Positions 1 to 8,777 of a stretch of DNA of 64,000 nt are shown piece by piece. The notes beneath the pieces were generated by a model. That model ran no database searches and was not told the origin of the DNA. It saw only the letters and a program-made list of their open reading frames with translations. Positions within the stretch are counted from its first letter, which is position 1; each line of letters begins with the position of its first letter. Origin of the DNA: Pseudoduganella namucuonensis (GTDB lineage: Bacteria; Pseudomonadota; Gammaproteobacteria; Burkholderiales; Burkholderiaceae_D); NCBI RefSeq assembly GCF_900116645.1, contig NZ_FPBO01000033.1:1-64000 (forward strand). Reading direction: 5' to 3'. The translations under genes and the position numbers were made by a program.

Positions 1-153
1 CTGGCCCGAGCCTGCACCGCGACGATCCGCGTCAAGCTGCTCAAAATCGGCGCGGCCATCGTGCGCAACACCCGCCGCGTGCGCGTGCTGCTTGCCTCGC
101 AGCATCCCCTCAAGCACGTCTTCATCAGCGCCGCTCGCGCAATGGCCCCATAG
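1..153 (+). mobile_element. 3' end of an IS1380-family transposase gene (partial)
   Basis: The frame is open from the first base and ends in TAG at 151-153, giving 50 C-terminal residues. They are basic and contain the strings KLLKIGAAIVRNTRR and RVRVLLASQHP. This arrangement, a K-L-L-K-I-G-A segment followed by N-T-R-R-V-R, is typical of the C-terminus of IS1380-family DDE transposases. The gene starts outside the window, so intactness cannot be judged. It would catalyse movement of its own element. Family assignment is by motif memory only. Confidence 0.7.
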
Positions 154-307
154 CGCATGACAAGTGCTGTCCCCGGCACGCTATAAACAATGGGGGTAGG
201 GGAAATTGCGTCTTGCGCTGCCATTTCCCCCTCAATCTCGTCGAAAACAGCCGACCTGGGCACCCTCGCCACCTCTGCACCGAATCTCGCCAGGGCAGAG
301 ACTCACT

Positions 308-327
308 GATGAAATATCCGGGCTAGG
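308..327. repeat. Candidate right terminal inverted repeat of the IS1380-type element
   Basis: The 20 bases GATGAAATATCCGGGCTAGG lie 155 bp after the transposase stop and are AT-richer than the flanks. They end in CTAGG, so the element's complementary strand would start CCTAG, which fits the CC-rich tips of IS1380-family ends. The left end is outside the window, so neither the repeat pairing nor a target-site duplication can be checked. The 154-307 stretch before it shows no gene and is probably element non-coding DNA. Confidence 0.4.
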
Positions 328-357
328 CCGCTTTCCCGCGCCCGGGGGCCGCGCCCG

Positions 358-1677
358 CTAGCGCGCGGCCGGCGGCGGATGGCCGCGGGACCAGCGCGCG
401 TAGCTGTCCAGCGTCTTGGCGGGGCCGTCGCCATACCAGCCGTAGCCGCCGCGGCGCTCGGCGCCGAGCTCGTTGACGTCGTCGTGGATGCTGCGGTCGC
501 GGTCGCCGAAGACGGGCTTCATTGTCGCGATATCGTAGAAGCGCGACCACAAGGGGCCGGCGCCGGGCTTGGCCACCAGCTTGCGCCCCTCGGCGGCGGC
601 CGACGCGGAAACGGCCGCGGAAACCGGTTCGGACCAGGCGACATCGGCCACCGCGACGCGCTTGAGCCAGGCGGCGCCGGCGTGGACGGCGGCCTCGATG
701 GCCGCGTCCTGGCCGGGCGGGCGCATCAGCAGGTTGAGCAGCTGCGCGCTCTCGGCGCTGGCCAGCGACGGCGGCTCGAAATTGCGCGCGCCCACCGGCG
801 CCAGCGTGAGCGCGTCGTGCTGCTGGCACCAGCCGGTGCGCGCGCCGCCCACCACCTGCTGGGTGGCCAGGATCAGCCGCAGCGCCTTGCCGGCCGCCTC
901 GCGCGCCTCGCCCGCGACGGGCGCCGGCACGAAGGCGTAGTCGCCCTTCCCCGCCGCGATCTCGCCCAGCAGCGCCGTCACCGCCGCCATGGCGTTGTCG
1001 TTGAAGGTGATGGCGTCGTGGTAGCCGCCCTGCAGCGGATAGACCTGCGGGTAGCCGCCGTTCGGATACTGCGCCTCCAGCAGGTAGCGCGCGCCCTTGA
1101 TGAACGCGTCGCGGTAGGCGTGCCCCGCCGCGCCGGCCGCCTGCGCCTGCGCGCGGGCCAGGAAGCGCAACTCGGCGATGGTCGCGCCGTTGTCTATCGT
1201 CCCCACGAAGCTCCACACCTCCTTGCGGGGGCCGGCCGCGCCGGGCACCGTGTCGATGGCGATGTAATGCTGGCCGCGCTGGCGCGCCGGGCCTGTGCGG
1301 TCCGTGTTCTTGCCCCAGCCGCCGGCCGGGGTCTGGAAGCTCACGATGTTGTCGGCGACGCGGCGCGCCTCGGGCGAGCCATACCACGCGGCGGGACGGC
1401 CCAGCGGCATGCCGCCGTCGCCGCTTGCGGCGTGCGGCGGCGCGGCGGGCACGGCGCCGTCCGCGCGCTCGGCCGCCAGCGAGGCCTGGTCCGCCGCCAT
1501 CCGCGCCCGCGAGCGCGCCAGGTAGGCCAGCCACGCCTCGCGCTCCGGCGCCGCCAGGCCGGCCACGCGCGCCTCGGTGAGCGGCTCGGCCGGCGTCATG
1601 TGGCCGACGATGTCCGCGCGCGCGGCCCGCGGCGCGGCGCAGGCGACGAGGCACAAGGCCGCGACAAGGATGCGCAT
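358..1677 (-). CDS. Secreted pectate lyase, polysaccharide lyase family 10
   Basis: This protein should cleave polygalacturonate by beta-elimination in the periplasm or outside the cell. From the chosen start (MRILVAAL...) it has 439 residues with a signal peptide ending near the A-R-A-D junction. PL10 signatures are visible: GGWGKNTDR, TIDNGAT, a YLLEAQYPNGGYPQ block, ARNFEPPSLAS, and near the C-terminus WSRFYDI, FGDRD and RRGGYGWYG. An upstream in-frame GTG at 1701 would add eight residues before the signal peptide and overlap the stop of the upstream hydrolase gene, so the internal ATG was preferred; translational coupling from the upstream gene is likely. It is the last gene of the pectin cluster. 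Family assignment is strong; exact substrate is inferred. Confidence 0.88.
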   Translation of the reverse strand: MRILVAALCLVACAAPRAARADIVGHMTPAEPLTEARVAGLAAPEREAWLAYLARSRARMAADQASLAAERADGAVPAAPPHAASGDGGMPLGRPAAWYGSPEARRVADNIVSFQTPAGGWGKNTDRTGPARQRGQHYIAIDTVPGAAGPRKEVWSFVGTIDNGATIAELRFLARAQAQAAGAAGHAYRDAFIKGARYLLEAQYPNGGYPQVYPLQGGYHDAITFNDNAMAAVTALLGEIAAGKGDYAFVPAPVAGEAREAAGKALRLILATQQVVGGARTGWCQQHDALTLAPVGARNFEPPSLASAESAQLLNLLMRPPGQDAAIEAAVHAGAAWLKRVAVADVAWSEPVSAAVSASAAAEGRKLVAKPGAGPLWSRFYDIATMKPVFGDRDRSIHDDVNELGAERRGGYGWYGDGPAKTLDSYARWSRGHPPPAAR

Positions 1678-1697
1678 GGTGGTTTCCCGGGCCATGT

Positions 1698-3305
1698 TCA
1701 CGGCACGCGCACGATGCGCAGCGCCATGTACGGCCGTCCCGGCAATGCGATGGCGCGGCCGTTCTTGTCGGCGTAGGTGTAGTTGTCGCGCTTGACGATT
1801 TCAAACACGCCATCCACCGGCGTCACCGCCATGTTCCAGGTGTCGATCACTTCCGCCCTGAACCGCATGCCGTCCGCCAGGCCGGTCTTGAACAGCACGA
1901 AGGGCCAGCTCGCGGGCGTGCCGAGGCCGAAGTAGCCCAGGTAGTACTGGGCGTGCTTGCCCGCGAACGGGTGGTTCTGCCACTTGTCGATGGGCTCCAG
2001 TCCCTCGGCCGGGCTCTCGGCCAGTATCTTGCGGAAGAACGCCAGCCGCGGCGGGCTTTGCCCCTTGAGGCCGCCGCCCTTGGCCAGCCACATCATGCCC
2101 CGCGGGTCCTCGTAGCTTTCGCTGTGGCCCACATAGGTGCCCGCGATGGCGCCCATCCAGAAGCGCAGCACCATGGCCTGCGGCGTGAGCTGGCCCCAGC
2201 GCCTGGAGAAGTCGCCCTCGTATTTCACCTCGTCGTACACCACGGGCTTGTTGTACACGTCCCTGAACAGCACGGCGCGCTCGAAGTCCTCCGCGATGGC
2301 GCCGCTCTGCACGCTCACGTGCGTGACCCAGGGCTTGGTGTGGTTGTACAGCACGAAGGCGTTGTGGATGGAGCGCAGGTGCTGGTAGGGATCGCTCGCC
2401 TGCACGATCTCGAAATAGCGGTCCCACTCCGGCATGGTCTTTTCCTTCAGGAAGTCGAACTCGTTGGCCATGGACCACCACACGTTGCGGTAGGCGCCCA
2501 GCCGCGCCACCACGTAGCGCAGATAGCGCTCGTTCACGTCGGCCGGCAGGCGGTCGAAGCCCCAGTAGCCCTTGTCGTAGGGATGGAACAGGATCAGGTC
2601 CGCCTCGATGCCGAGCGCGCGCAGCTGCGACACGCGTTGCTCGAGATTGCGGAAGAAGGCGGGATTGAAGCGCGCCAGGTCCCAGGCCTTGGGCGGCCGG
2701 CCGGCGAAGGGGAAGCGCGGCGGCTCGTTCTTGTCGTCATGGTTGGGAAAGACCGCCATGCGCAGCTTGTTGAACGGCGCGCCGGCCAGCGTTTGCAGCG
2801 TTTGCCGCTGCAGTTCCTCGGTCTGGTGGATCCACGCGTAGCTGGTGGTGCCCACTTGCCAGAACGGCGTGCCGTCCTCGTAGGCGAAATGGTGGGTTCC
2901 CTTGACGCGCACCGGGCCATGGTTGCCGGCGGACGGCGCCACGGCCGTGAGCCTGCCCTTGCGGCCATCGAGCTCCGCGCGGTTGCTGTGCGTCTCGTAC
3001 TCCCACTCGCCCGCCTCGGGCGGCATGAAGCGCACGCGGTACTGGCCATCGCCGTCGTAAAAGCCCGCCACGCGCAGCGTGCGCGCGCCCTGGCGGAACG
3101 TGGCGGAGAGGTCCACCTCCAGGAAGGGATTGCCGCCGGACGGTCCCGTCAGCGCGATCTCCGCGCTGCCCCAGCGCTCGACCGGGCCGTTCGCGGCCGC
3201 CAGGCCGTATCGATCCACTTGCGGCCCGCCCTGCGCCCGCGCCGCGGACATCGGCGCGCACAGCGCGTAGCCGCACGCCAGCGCCAGCAAAAACAGTCTT
3301 CTCAT
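1698..3305 (-). CDS. Secreted DUF5060/DUF4038/DUF5605 glycoside hydrolase
   Basis: The 535-residue protein has a signal peptide ending at ARAQ (about residue 25). A beta-sandwich of the DUF5060 type follows (about residues 35-120, with the F-x-D-G-x-G-x-Y-x-x-R-F pattern and GEWEYET). Then comes a TIM barrel of the DUF4038 (apiosidase-like) type and a DUF5605-like C-terminal domain. Likely catalytic acids are the Glu of WWSMANEFD and the Glu of VVYDEVKYEGD. GH140 apiosidases act on plant rhamnogalacturonan II, and this fits the pectate lyase next door, but relatives with DUF5060 have varied substrates. An AAGGAGA ribosome site precedes the ATG, and the upstream hydrolase stops 12 bp before it, so the two genes are one transcript. 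Confidence 0.8.
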   Translation of the reverse strand: MRRLFLLALACGYALCAPMSAARAQGGPQVDRYGLAAANGPVERWGSAEIALTGPSGGNPFLEVDLSATFRQGARTLRVAGFYDGDGQYRVRFMPPEAGEWEYETHSNRAELDGRKGRLTAVAPSAGNHGPVRVKGTHHFAYEDGTPFWQVGTTSYAWIHQTEELQRQTLQTLAGAPFNKLRMAVFPNHDDKNEPPRFPFAGRPPKAWDLARFNPAFFRNLEQRVSQLRALGIEADLILFHPYDKGYWGFDRLPADVNERYLRYVVARLGAYRNVWWSMANEFDFLKEKTMPEWDRYFEIVQASDPYQHLRSIHNAFVLYNHTKPWVTHVSVQSGAIAEDFERAVLFRDVYNKPVVYDEVKYEGDFSRRWGQLTPQAMVLRFWMGAIAGTYVGHSESYEDPRGMMWLAKGGGLKGQSPPRLAFFRKILAESPAEGLEPIDKWQNHPFAGKHAQYYLGYFGLGTPASWPFVLFKTGLADGMRFRAEVIDTWNMAVTPVDGVFEIVKRDNYTYADKNGRAIALPGRPYMALRIVRVP

Positions 3306-3316
3306 TCAATATCTCC

Positions 3317-5578
3317 TTACGGCAAACGCTGGAAGCCCTCGGCGCGCACGGTCCAGCGGCCGTCGGCCGGGAAGCCGGGCGCGGGACGCGCGGGCGCGCC
3401 TTCCCAGCCGCCCGCCATCATGGCCACGGCGGCCAGCAGCGCGCCGTTGCCCGGCAGGTAGACGGGCAGGCCCTTGTTGGGGTTGTGGCCGGCCCTGGTG
3501 TAGCCATTGTTGGGGCCATCGGACTTGAGCAGCACGGCCACCGCCTGCTCGGTGGCGCCCAGCCGGGCCGCCGTCATCGCGATCATCGGATAGTCCCAGC
3601 CCCAGATCTTGGTTTGCCAATCCCAGTGGAGCAGCACGGCGTCCAGCGTGCGGCGCATGGTGTCGCGGTCCACACCGTCGCCCGGCAACTGGCCCAGCGC
3701 CATCAGGAAGGATGGGTGGTCGTGGCGGCTGTTCACGTTGTCCCAGGTGTCGGGATGCGATTCGACGGCGACATACTTGCCGTCCTTTTGCGGCAGCGCC
3801 GACAGGCGCGTGCGCTTGCGTTCCCAGTCCGCGTCGCGCGGCAGGCCGGCGCGCTCGCGCCATTGCTGCGCCTTTTCCAGGCCCCAGGCCCAGTAGCTCA
3901 GCTCATAGGCCGGATTCATGCTGGTGGACTGGTCGTAGATCTCCTGGGCGATCCACAGCGGCGGGCCAAGGACGTAGCGCTGGCCGTCCGCGTCCCAGTG
4001 CAGCATGGAGGCCATGGCCTGCGCGGTTTCCGACACCAGTTCGCCGTAGCGCGCCAGCGTGGCCGGCGTGGGATCGGCGCGGTACATCAGTTCCGCGAGG
4101 TGGATGGCGTGCGGCTGGTTCCACGCGATCAGCGGATTGCCGCCGGGGCTTTCGCGGCCTTCAGGGCCGGTCATCTTCATCCAGCGCGCGCCCTTCAGGC
4201 CACGCTCGGCGGCCACGGCCCGCGCCGAGGGCAAGGCGCGCTGATACCACGACAGCGTGCGCGCCGTGTAGGCGGGACGTCCCCACAGCGCGAAGTGGGC
4301 GGTGTGCCACCACACCATCTCGGTGTGGTGCTTGCCGTACCAGGTGGATGTCGTCAGGCCGCTTTCCTGGGCGGGCAGCTCGTCGCCCAGCTGGATGGCG
4401 GCCAGATATTGGGACAGCACCACCCGGCGCTCCAGTTCATGCGCGCGCCGGTCCGCGCTGCCGCTGAAATCGACGGCGGCGCCGGACCGCCAGTAGCTCC
4501 GCCAATGGGCGGCGCTGCGATCGAACACGGCGGCGGCATCGGCGGCAGGCGCGGACGCGGCGGGTGCGGGTGCGGCGGCGGCGGGTGCAACTGGCTGGGC
4601 GTGGGCGGCAGAGGCAGTGGGCTGGGCGGAGGATGGCGCGGCGCCAGCCCAGGTTGGCACGAGACCGCGCGGGGCGAAGGACACCGTCAGCTCCAGCGTG
4701 TCGCCTGCCGCGGGCGAGACGTCGAAGGCGTGCGGGCCGCTGCGCCGGATGGTCATGGGCGCGGAGGCGGCCACCGTCATCGCGTAGCGGGAGGCGTCAC
4801 GGCTATGCTCCACGGCCAGCTTGCGGCCGGTCTGTTCCAGCACCGTGGTCCGGTGCGCCTCGGGACGCGACCAGTCCAGCGGCGGATTGTGCTTGACGGC
4901 CAGGTCGTAGCCCAGCGGCAGCGCGATGCGCACCGCCAAACGCCCGCCGCTGAACAGCGGGGTCTGGATGCGCAGCGCCAGCGTGTCGCTGTCCGGGCTC
5001 ACGGCGCCGCGCACTGTCACTGGCTGTCCCAGCAAGGCCACGCCGCTGTGCAACTGGCCCCGCCACATGTCCAGCCGTTGATCCACCGAGGCGACGTCGG
5101 CCGCCGTCAGTTCGCGCGCGCCCTCGCCCGCCATGACGAAGCCGATTCGCGGCAGCGGCTGGGTGTGGGGATTCTCGCGCAGCCATTGCCCGGCCGGCGT
5201 GTTCTGGTTGGTGGGATAGCCCAGCGTGCGGCCGTGCGCGGTGTAGTCGCGGTTGGCGTCGGCCAGCTTGTAGCCCTTGGGATTGGCGTTCTCGTGCCAG
5301 GACCAGCGCGCCTGCGTTTCCAGCGGCGTGCCGGTGGCGCGGTAATGGTCGGGCAAGGTTTGCAGGCCGGTGACGTCGGCGGTGAAGGCGAAGCGGCCAT
5401 TGCCCACGCTGAGCGGCGCCATCGTGTCGATGGCCCGCAAACGGGGCTGGTGGCGGGCGACGAGGGCCTCGCGGTCGATCCGCCCGGCCTGGGAATCGGG
5501 AGTGGCGGCGTGGACGGCGGCCGCCTGGGTGAACAACACGGGTGATACAAGCAGCACGGCAAGACAAGGCGGGGTCAT
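3317..5578 (-). CDS. Secreted six-hairpin (alpha/alpha)6 glycoside hydrolase, family unsure
   Basis: This 753-residue protein has an N-terminal signal peptide (to about residue 25), a beta-rich domain (about 40-300) and an (alpha/alpha)6 barrel (about 360-740). The motif WYGKHHTEMVWWH carries Glu420, the likely general acid by analogy with GH65-like enzymes; later motifs are WKMTGPEGRE-like, SMNPAYELSYWAWG, SRHDHPSFLMALG and WGWDYPMIAMTAA. Residues 306-351 are an Ala/Pro-rich linker that is low-complexity and unusual for a domain joint of this type. An AGGAGG site precedes the ATG, just downstream of the terminator that follows the TonB receptor gene. It probably trims a pectin side chain; the sugar is not identifiable by eye. 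Could also be a related clan GH-L family. Confidence 0.7.
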   Translation of the reverse strand: MTPPCLAVLLVSPVLFTQAAAVHAATPDSQAGRIDREALVARHQPRLRAIDTMAPLSVGNGRFAFTADVTGLQTLPDHYRATGTPLETQARWSWHENANPKGYKLADANRDYTAHGRTLGYPTNQNTPAGQWLRENPHTQPLPRIGFVMAGEGARELTAADVASVDQRLDMWRGQLHSGVALLGQPVTVRGAVSPDSDTLALRIQTPLFSGGRLAVRIALPLGYDLAVKHNPPLDWSRPEAHRTTVLEQTGRKLAVEHSRDASRYAMTVAASAPMTIRRSGPHAFDVSPAAGDTLELTVSFAPRGLVPTWAGAAPSSAQPTASAAHAQPVAPAAAAPAPAASAPAADAAAVFDRSAAHWRSYWRSGAAVDFSGSADRRAHELERRVVLSQYLAAIQLGDELPAQESGLTTSTWYGKHHTEMVWWHTAHFALWGRPAYTARTLSWYQRALPSARAVAAERGLKGARWMKMTGPEGRESPGGNPLIAWNQPHAIHLAELMYRADPTPATLARYGELVSETAQAMASMLHWDADGQRYVLGPPLWIAQEIYDQSTSMNPAYELSYWAWGLEKAQQWRERAGLPRDADWERKRTRLSALPQKDGKYVAVESHPDTWDNVNSRHDHPSFLMALGQLPGDGVDRDTMRRTLDAVLLHWDWQTKIWGWDYPMIAMTAARLGATEQAVAVLLKSDGPNNGYTRAGHNPNKGLPVYLPGNGALLAAVAMMAGGWEGAPARPAPGFPADGRWTVRAEGFQRLP

Positions 5579-5591
5579 GGCGGTACGGCCT

Positions 5592-5631
5592 CCTGTTCAG
5601 AAAAACAGGCGCGGCCCCTCGTGGGGGCCGC
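5592..5631 (-). terminator. Intrinsic terminator between TonB receptor and hydrolase genes, with an RBS-overlapping second hairpin
   Basis: Read on the minus strand, an 8-bp GC stem (GCGGCCCC/GGGGCCGC, 5611-5631) is followed by GCCTGTTTTTC, a good rho-independent terminator 18 bp after the receptor stop. The T-tract lies in a second stem (CCTGTT/AACAGG, 5592-5609) whose outer bases overlap the AGGAGG ribosome site (5589-5594) of the next gene. The order suggests high receptor expression and read-through-limited hydrolase expression. Confidence 0.75.
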
Positions 5632-5648
5632 GTCTTTCACACAACGAC

Positions 5649-8561
5649 TTAGAACTTGTATTCCACCGACAGACGGTACACGCGGCCCATCATGTCGGCC
5701 ATGCTGGTCACGTAACCGCCGCTGTAGATGCTGTTGGAGGTCAGTGGCGGCCATTCCTCGGTGAGGTTGTTCACGCCCAGGCTGATGGTGGTGTTCTTCA
5801 AGCCCTTGTAACGCACGTTCAGGTTGTACTGGCTGTAGGCATCCACCTTGGTCAGCGTGGAACCGGCGCGCGGCGTCAGGTCGGTCAGGCCGGTCTGGTA
5901 GCGCTGCGACAGCGTGGCGCCCCAGTCCCCGGTGTTGTAGGTGACCGACGCCGTGTGCTTCCAGCGCGGGTTCATCTGCGGCATGCCCGCCAGGCCGGCG
6001 TTCGGACCGGCGCCTCCGTAGCGGCCATCATTGGTGATGATGCCGACGTTCTTCAGCCACGGGCCATCCTTCTCGCTCTGGAACTCGTACTTGTGGTACC
6101 AGGTGCCGTCGACCTTGGCGTCGAAGGTGCCGATGCTCGTGGTCGGGAAGCGGTAGCCCACCGACACGTCCGCGCCGCGGATGCGGGTCTGGCCGCGGTT
6201 GGCCTGGCTGGCCACGATGTGGTCGATCAGGCCGGCCGAGTCGCGGATGATGTATTCGGCGTACTTGGACGGGTTCTGCTGGATCTCGGCGATGGTCAGC
6301 GCGCCCAGCACGTTCTTCAGCTTCAGGCCCCAGTAGTCGACCGTGACCGCCAGGTTCTTGATCGGCTCGTAGGCGAAACCGTAGGAGAAGCCGCGCGATT
6401 TCTCGGGCTCGAGGAAATCGTTGTCGGGCGTCTTGGTCCAGTAGGCCATGGTCACGTTGCAAACCTGGTCGGCGGTGTAGCCGGCCTTCGGCACGCCGGT
6501 GCCGGCGACGGTGGGCTGCGCGCTCGGACACAGGACCGGGTCATCCATGACCTGGGTGCGCACTTCCGGCGTCGGGTTCTGGATGTCCATGATGGACGGC
6601 GCGCGGAAGCCGGTGGACAGGGAGCTGCGCAGCACCAGATCCTTCAGCGGCTCCCAGCGGGCGGCCAGCTTGGGATTGACGGTGGTCTGCTTCAAGTCCT
6701 TGTAATGGTCGGCGCGCACAGCCCCATTCAGCAGGAAGCTGGACTTGATGGGCGCGTCCACCTCCATCACCAGCGACGAGATGTCGCGGCGCAGTTTCTT
6801 CGCCACGCCCTGCGGAGTCTCGCCCACCAGGTCGGACTGCACCACGTTGCCGGCGGCGTCGATGTTGTAGCTGCCGTCGGCCTTCTTCATCACATAGTCC
6901 AGCGGCGCGTTGAAGGTGCGCGCCGAGTCGCGGCGCAGTTCGCCGGACACCGCCAGCGTCAGGTCGCCGCCGGGCAGCGCCATCAGGGCGCGCGAGAAGG
7001 TCGCGTCCACGCTCTGGTTGTAGGCCTTGTTCAGGCGGTAGGTGTAGTCGCGCGCCTCGATGCTGCGCAGGTATTCCGCGCCCGCCTCGTCCTGCAGGCC
7101 GAACGGGTTCAGGATGCCCTTGTCGAAGCCTTCCTGCGCCTTCGAATACAGGATGTAGCCGCCGCCCACGCGCGTATCGCGCTTGGACACGCCGTGGTTC
7201 ACGCCCACGCGGTAATCCCAGCCCAGCACGTCGCCCTCGGCCGACAGCACGATGCGGTCGTTGGTCTGCTCGTCGTTGCGGTAGGCGGGTCCCAGTTCGG
7301 CCGGGCCCCACTGGAAGTAAATGGGACGGTTGTTCATGTTCAGGGTGCTGACCGCGCCCGGGGTCTTGGCCGCGTCGATGAACATGGCCGGCGTGTTGGA
7401 GCCGGTGTTGCTGCCCGCCACCTGCACCGCCGGCGTGATGCCCTTGCCGGGATAGAAGCGGCTGGCCGACGACAGCGTGTAGGTGGTGAAGGGCTGCGTG
7501 GTGCCCGGCACCTGCATGCCGCGGAACTTCTGCACCGTGAAATTGGCGTGCAGGACGTCCAGGTCGATCTTGTGGCCGCCGGACAGGTTCCAGCTGGCGC
7601 GGCCGGCCACGGTGGTGATCTCGCTGCCGTCCGTGACGGCGTTCCAGTACAGCGGATTGCGGAAGCAGCCCGGCGCGTAGACGGCCGGCGTGTTGGCGCT
7701 GCCGTTGCCCAGCGTGGGCAGCGCGTACGGCGCCGCGCAGCCGCTGGCGTAGGTCGGGTTGTAGTTCGAGTTGGCGGCGCGGGTGAAGCCGAAGTTGGCG
7801 ATCGGGCTGGCGTTGCGGGCGTCCGGGGTCAGGCCCAGGCCCAGCGTGCGCAGCACGGCCGGATCGTGCTGCTCCGGACGGTCGATCTGGAACAGCGCCG
7901 ATTTCTTCTGGTGGTCGACCGCGACGTAGGCGTTGAAACCGTCCTTGTTCAAGTCGCCGTAGCCGAAGATCGCGCCCAGGCTCTTGGTGTCGCCGCCGCC
8001 GCTCATTTCGGGAGTGGCGTATTCCGCCTTGATGGAAGCGCCCTTGTAACCGCGCTTGGTCCAGAAGTTCTGCACGCCGCCGATGGCGTCCGCGCCGTAG
8101 ATCGAGGCGGCGCCGCCGTTCAGCGTCTCCACGCGGTCCAGCGCCATGCGCGGGATCACGTTGACGGACACGTACTGGTCCTGCAGCGGCTCGTTGGCCA
8201 TGCGGCGGCCGTTCAGCAGCGTCAGGGTGCGCATCGGGCCCAGGCCGCGCAGGTTGGTCATGGGGCCGGCGGCGCCGGAGTTGGTGCCCAGCGACAGCGA
8301 CTGCGGCTGCTCCAGCACCAGGTCCTTCAGTTCGGTGTGGCCGCGCGCCTGCAGCTCGGTGGCCTTGATGGTGGTCAGCGGAGTGGCGCCCTCGTCCGCC
8401 GCGCGGCGGATCAGCGAACCCGTCACGACGACGGCCTGCATCTGCGGTTCGGCCGCCGCGGCGGTCTGCGCGTGGGCCTGGCCGGCCATCTGCAATACCG
8501 CCAGGCTGACGGCGGATGCGAGGACGGCGCGCTGGAGTTGGGGTCTGCCTGCTTGTTTCAT
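5649..8561 (-). CDS. TonB-dependent outer-membrane receptor (glycan-uptake type)
   Basis: The 970-residue protein has a signal peptide ending at GQAHA (about residue 31). It continues with VVVTGSLIRR, the start of the plug seen in Caulobacter/Xanthomonas-type receptors, then a plug domain with LRGLGPMRTLTLLNGRR and ASIYGADAIGG, and a 22-strand barrel that ends in the aromatic YRLSVEYKF. A barrel TonB box is not obvious. It should import pectin oligosaccharides across the outer membrane using TonB-ExbBD energy; the substrate is inferred from the lyase and hydrolases downstream on the same strand. Three 11-bp operator-like palindromes lie 31-83 bp upstream of its ATG, so it is probably induced by a uronate-type signal. 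Confidence 0.9.
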   Translation of the reverse strand: MKQAGRPQLQRAVLASAVSLAVLQMAGQAHAQTAAAAEPQMQAVVVTGSLIRRAADEGATPLTTIKATELQARGHTELKDLVLEQPQSLSLGTNSGAAGPMTNLRGLGPMRTLTLLNGRRMANEPLQDQYVSVNVIPRMALDRVETLNGGAASIYGADAIGGVQNFWTKRGYKGASIKAEYATPEMSGGGDTKSLGAIFGYGDLNKDGFNAYVAVDHQKKSALFQIDRPEQHDPAVLRTLGLGLTPDARNASPIANFGFTRAANSNYNPTYASGCAAPYALPTLGNGSANTPAVYAPGCFRNPLYWNAVTDGSEITTVAGRASWNLSGGHKIDLDVLHANFTVQKFRGMQVPGTTQPFTTYTLSSASRFYPGKGITPAVQVAGSNTGSNTPAMFIDAAKTPGAVSTLNMNNRPIYFQWGPAELGPAYRNDEQTNDRIVLSAEGDVLGWDYRVGVNHGVSKRDTRVGGGYILYSKAQEGFDKGILNPFGLQDEAGAEYLRSIEARDYTYRLNKAYNQSVDATFSRALMALPGGDLTLAVSGELRRDSARTFNAPLDYVMKKADGSYNIDAAGNVVQSDLVGETPQGVAKKLRRDISSLVMEVDAPIKSSFLLNGAVRADHYKDLKQTTVNPKLAARWEPLKDLVLRSSLSTGFRAPSIMDIQNPTPEVRTQVMDDPVLCPSAQPTVAGTGVPKAGYTADQVCNVTMAYWTKTPDNDFLEPEKSRGFSYGFAYEPIKNLAVTVDYWGLKLKNVLGALTIAEIQQNPSKYAEYIIRDSAGLIDHIVASQANRGQTRIRGADVSVGYRFPTTSIGTFDAKVDGTWYHKYEFQSEKDGPWLKNVGIITNDGRYGGAGPNAGLAGMPQMNPRWKHTASVTYNTGDWGATLSQRYQTGLTDLTPRAGSTLTKVDAYSQYNLNVRYKGLKNTTISLGVNNLTEEWPPLTSNSIYSGGYVTSMADMMGRVYRLSVEYKF

Positions 8562-8591
8562 GGGGTCTCCTCTTCAGTTGTCGGATCGAAT

Positions 8592-8644
8592 TGGCTCGAT
8601 CAGTTTTTTATTTGGTATAGCCAGATATTAAATTGGCCAGACCA
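8592..8644. promoter_or_regulatory. Triple GntR/FadR-type operator upstream of the TonB receptor
   Basis: Three 11-bp sites occur in a row: TGGCTCGATCA (8592-8602), TGGTATAGCCA (8613-8623) and TGGCCAGACCA (8634-8644). Their centres (8597, 8618, 8639) are exactly 21 bp apart, two helical turns. The pattern TGG-Y-N3-R-YCA resembles the FadR-subfamily GntR consensus TGGTnnnACCA. The same array is found upstream of the oxidoreductase gene at 10328-10381. Confidence 0.75.
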
Positions 8645-8725
8645 CTTTAACAAGAGAAAAAACCCGCTTTACGACAAAAACTTGGTTTGCTTATGCGTTC
8701 TTCTCCTATGAGCCTCACGGGAGCC

Positions 8726-8773
8726 CCGCCGCGGCCGGGGACGTTGCGTTTTGTCCACATCCGGCCGCGGCGG
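8726..8773 (-). terminator. 13-bp inverted repeat just downstream of the oxidoreductase gene
   Basis: CCGCCGCGGCCGG at 8726-8738 is the exact reverse complement of 8761-8773, with a 22-base loop. It starts 4 bp after the stop of the Gfo/Idh gene, so a transcription-ending role is likely, although no T-tract follows. Each arm is itself nearly palindromic. Confidence 0.45.
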
Positions 8774-8777
8774 AAAA

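Noticed and set aside
5370..8711. A plus-strand open frame of about 1113 codons
   Set aside because: Antisense shadow of the pectin TonB receptor; no start site, no family features.
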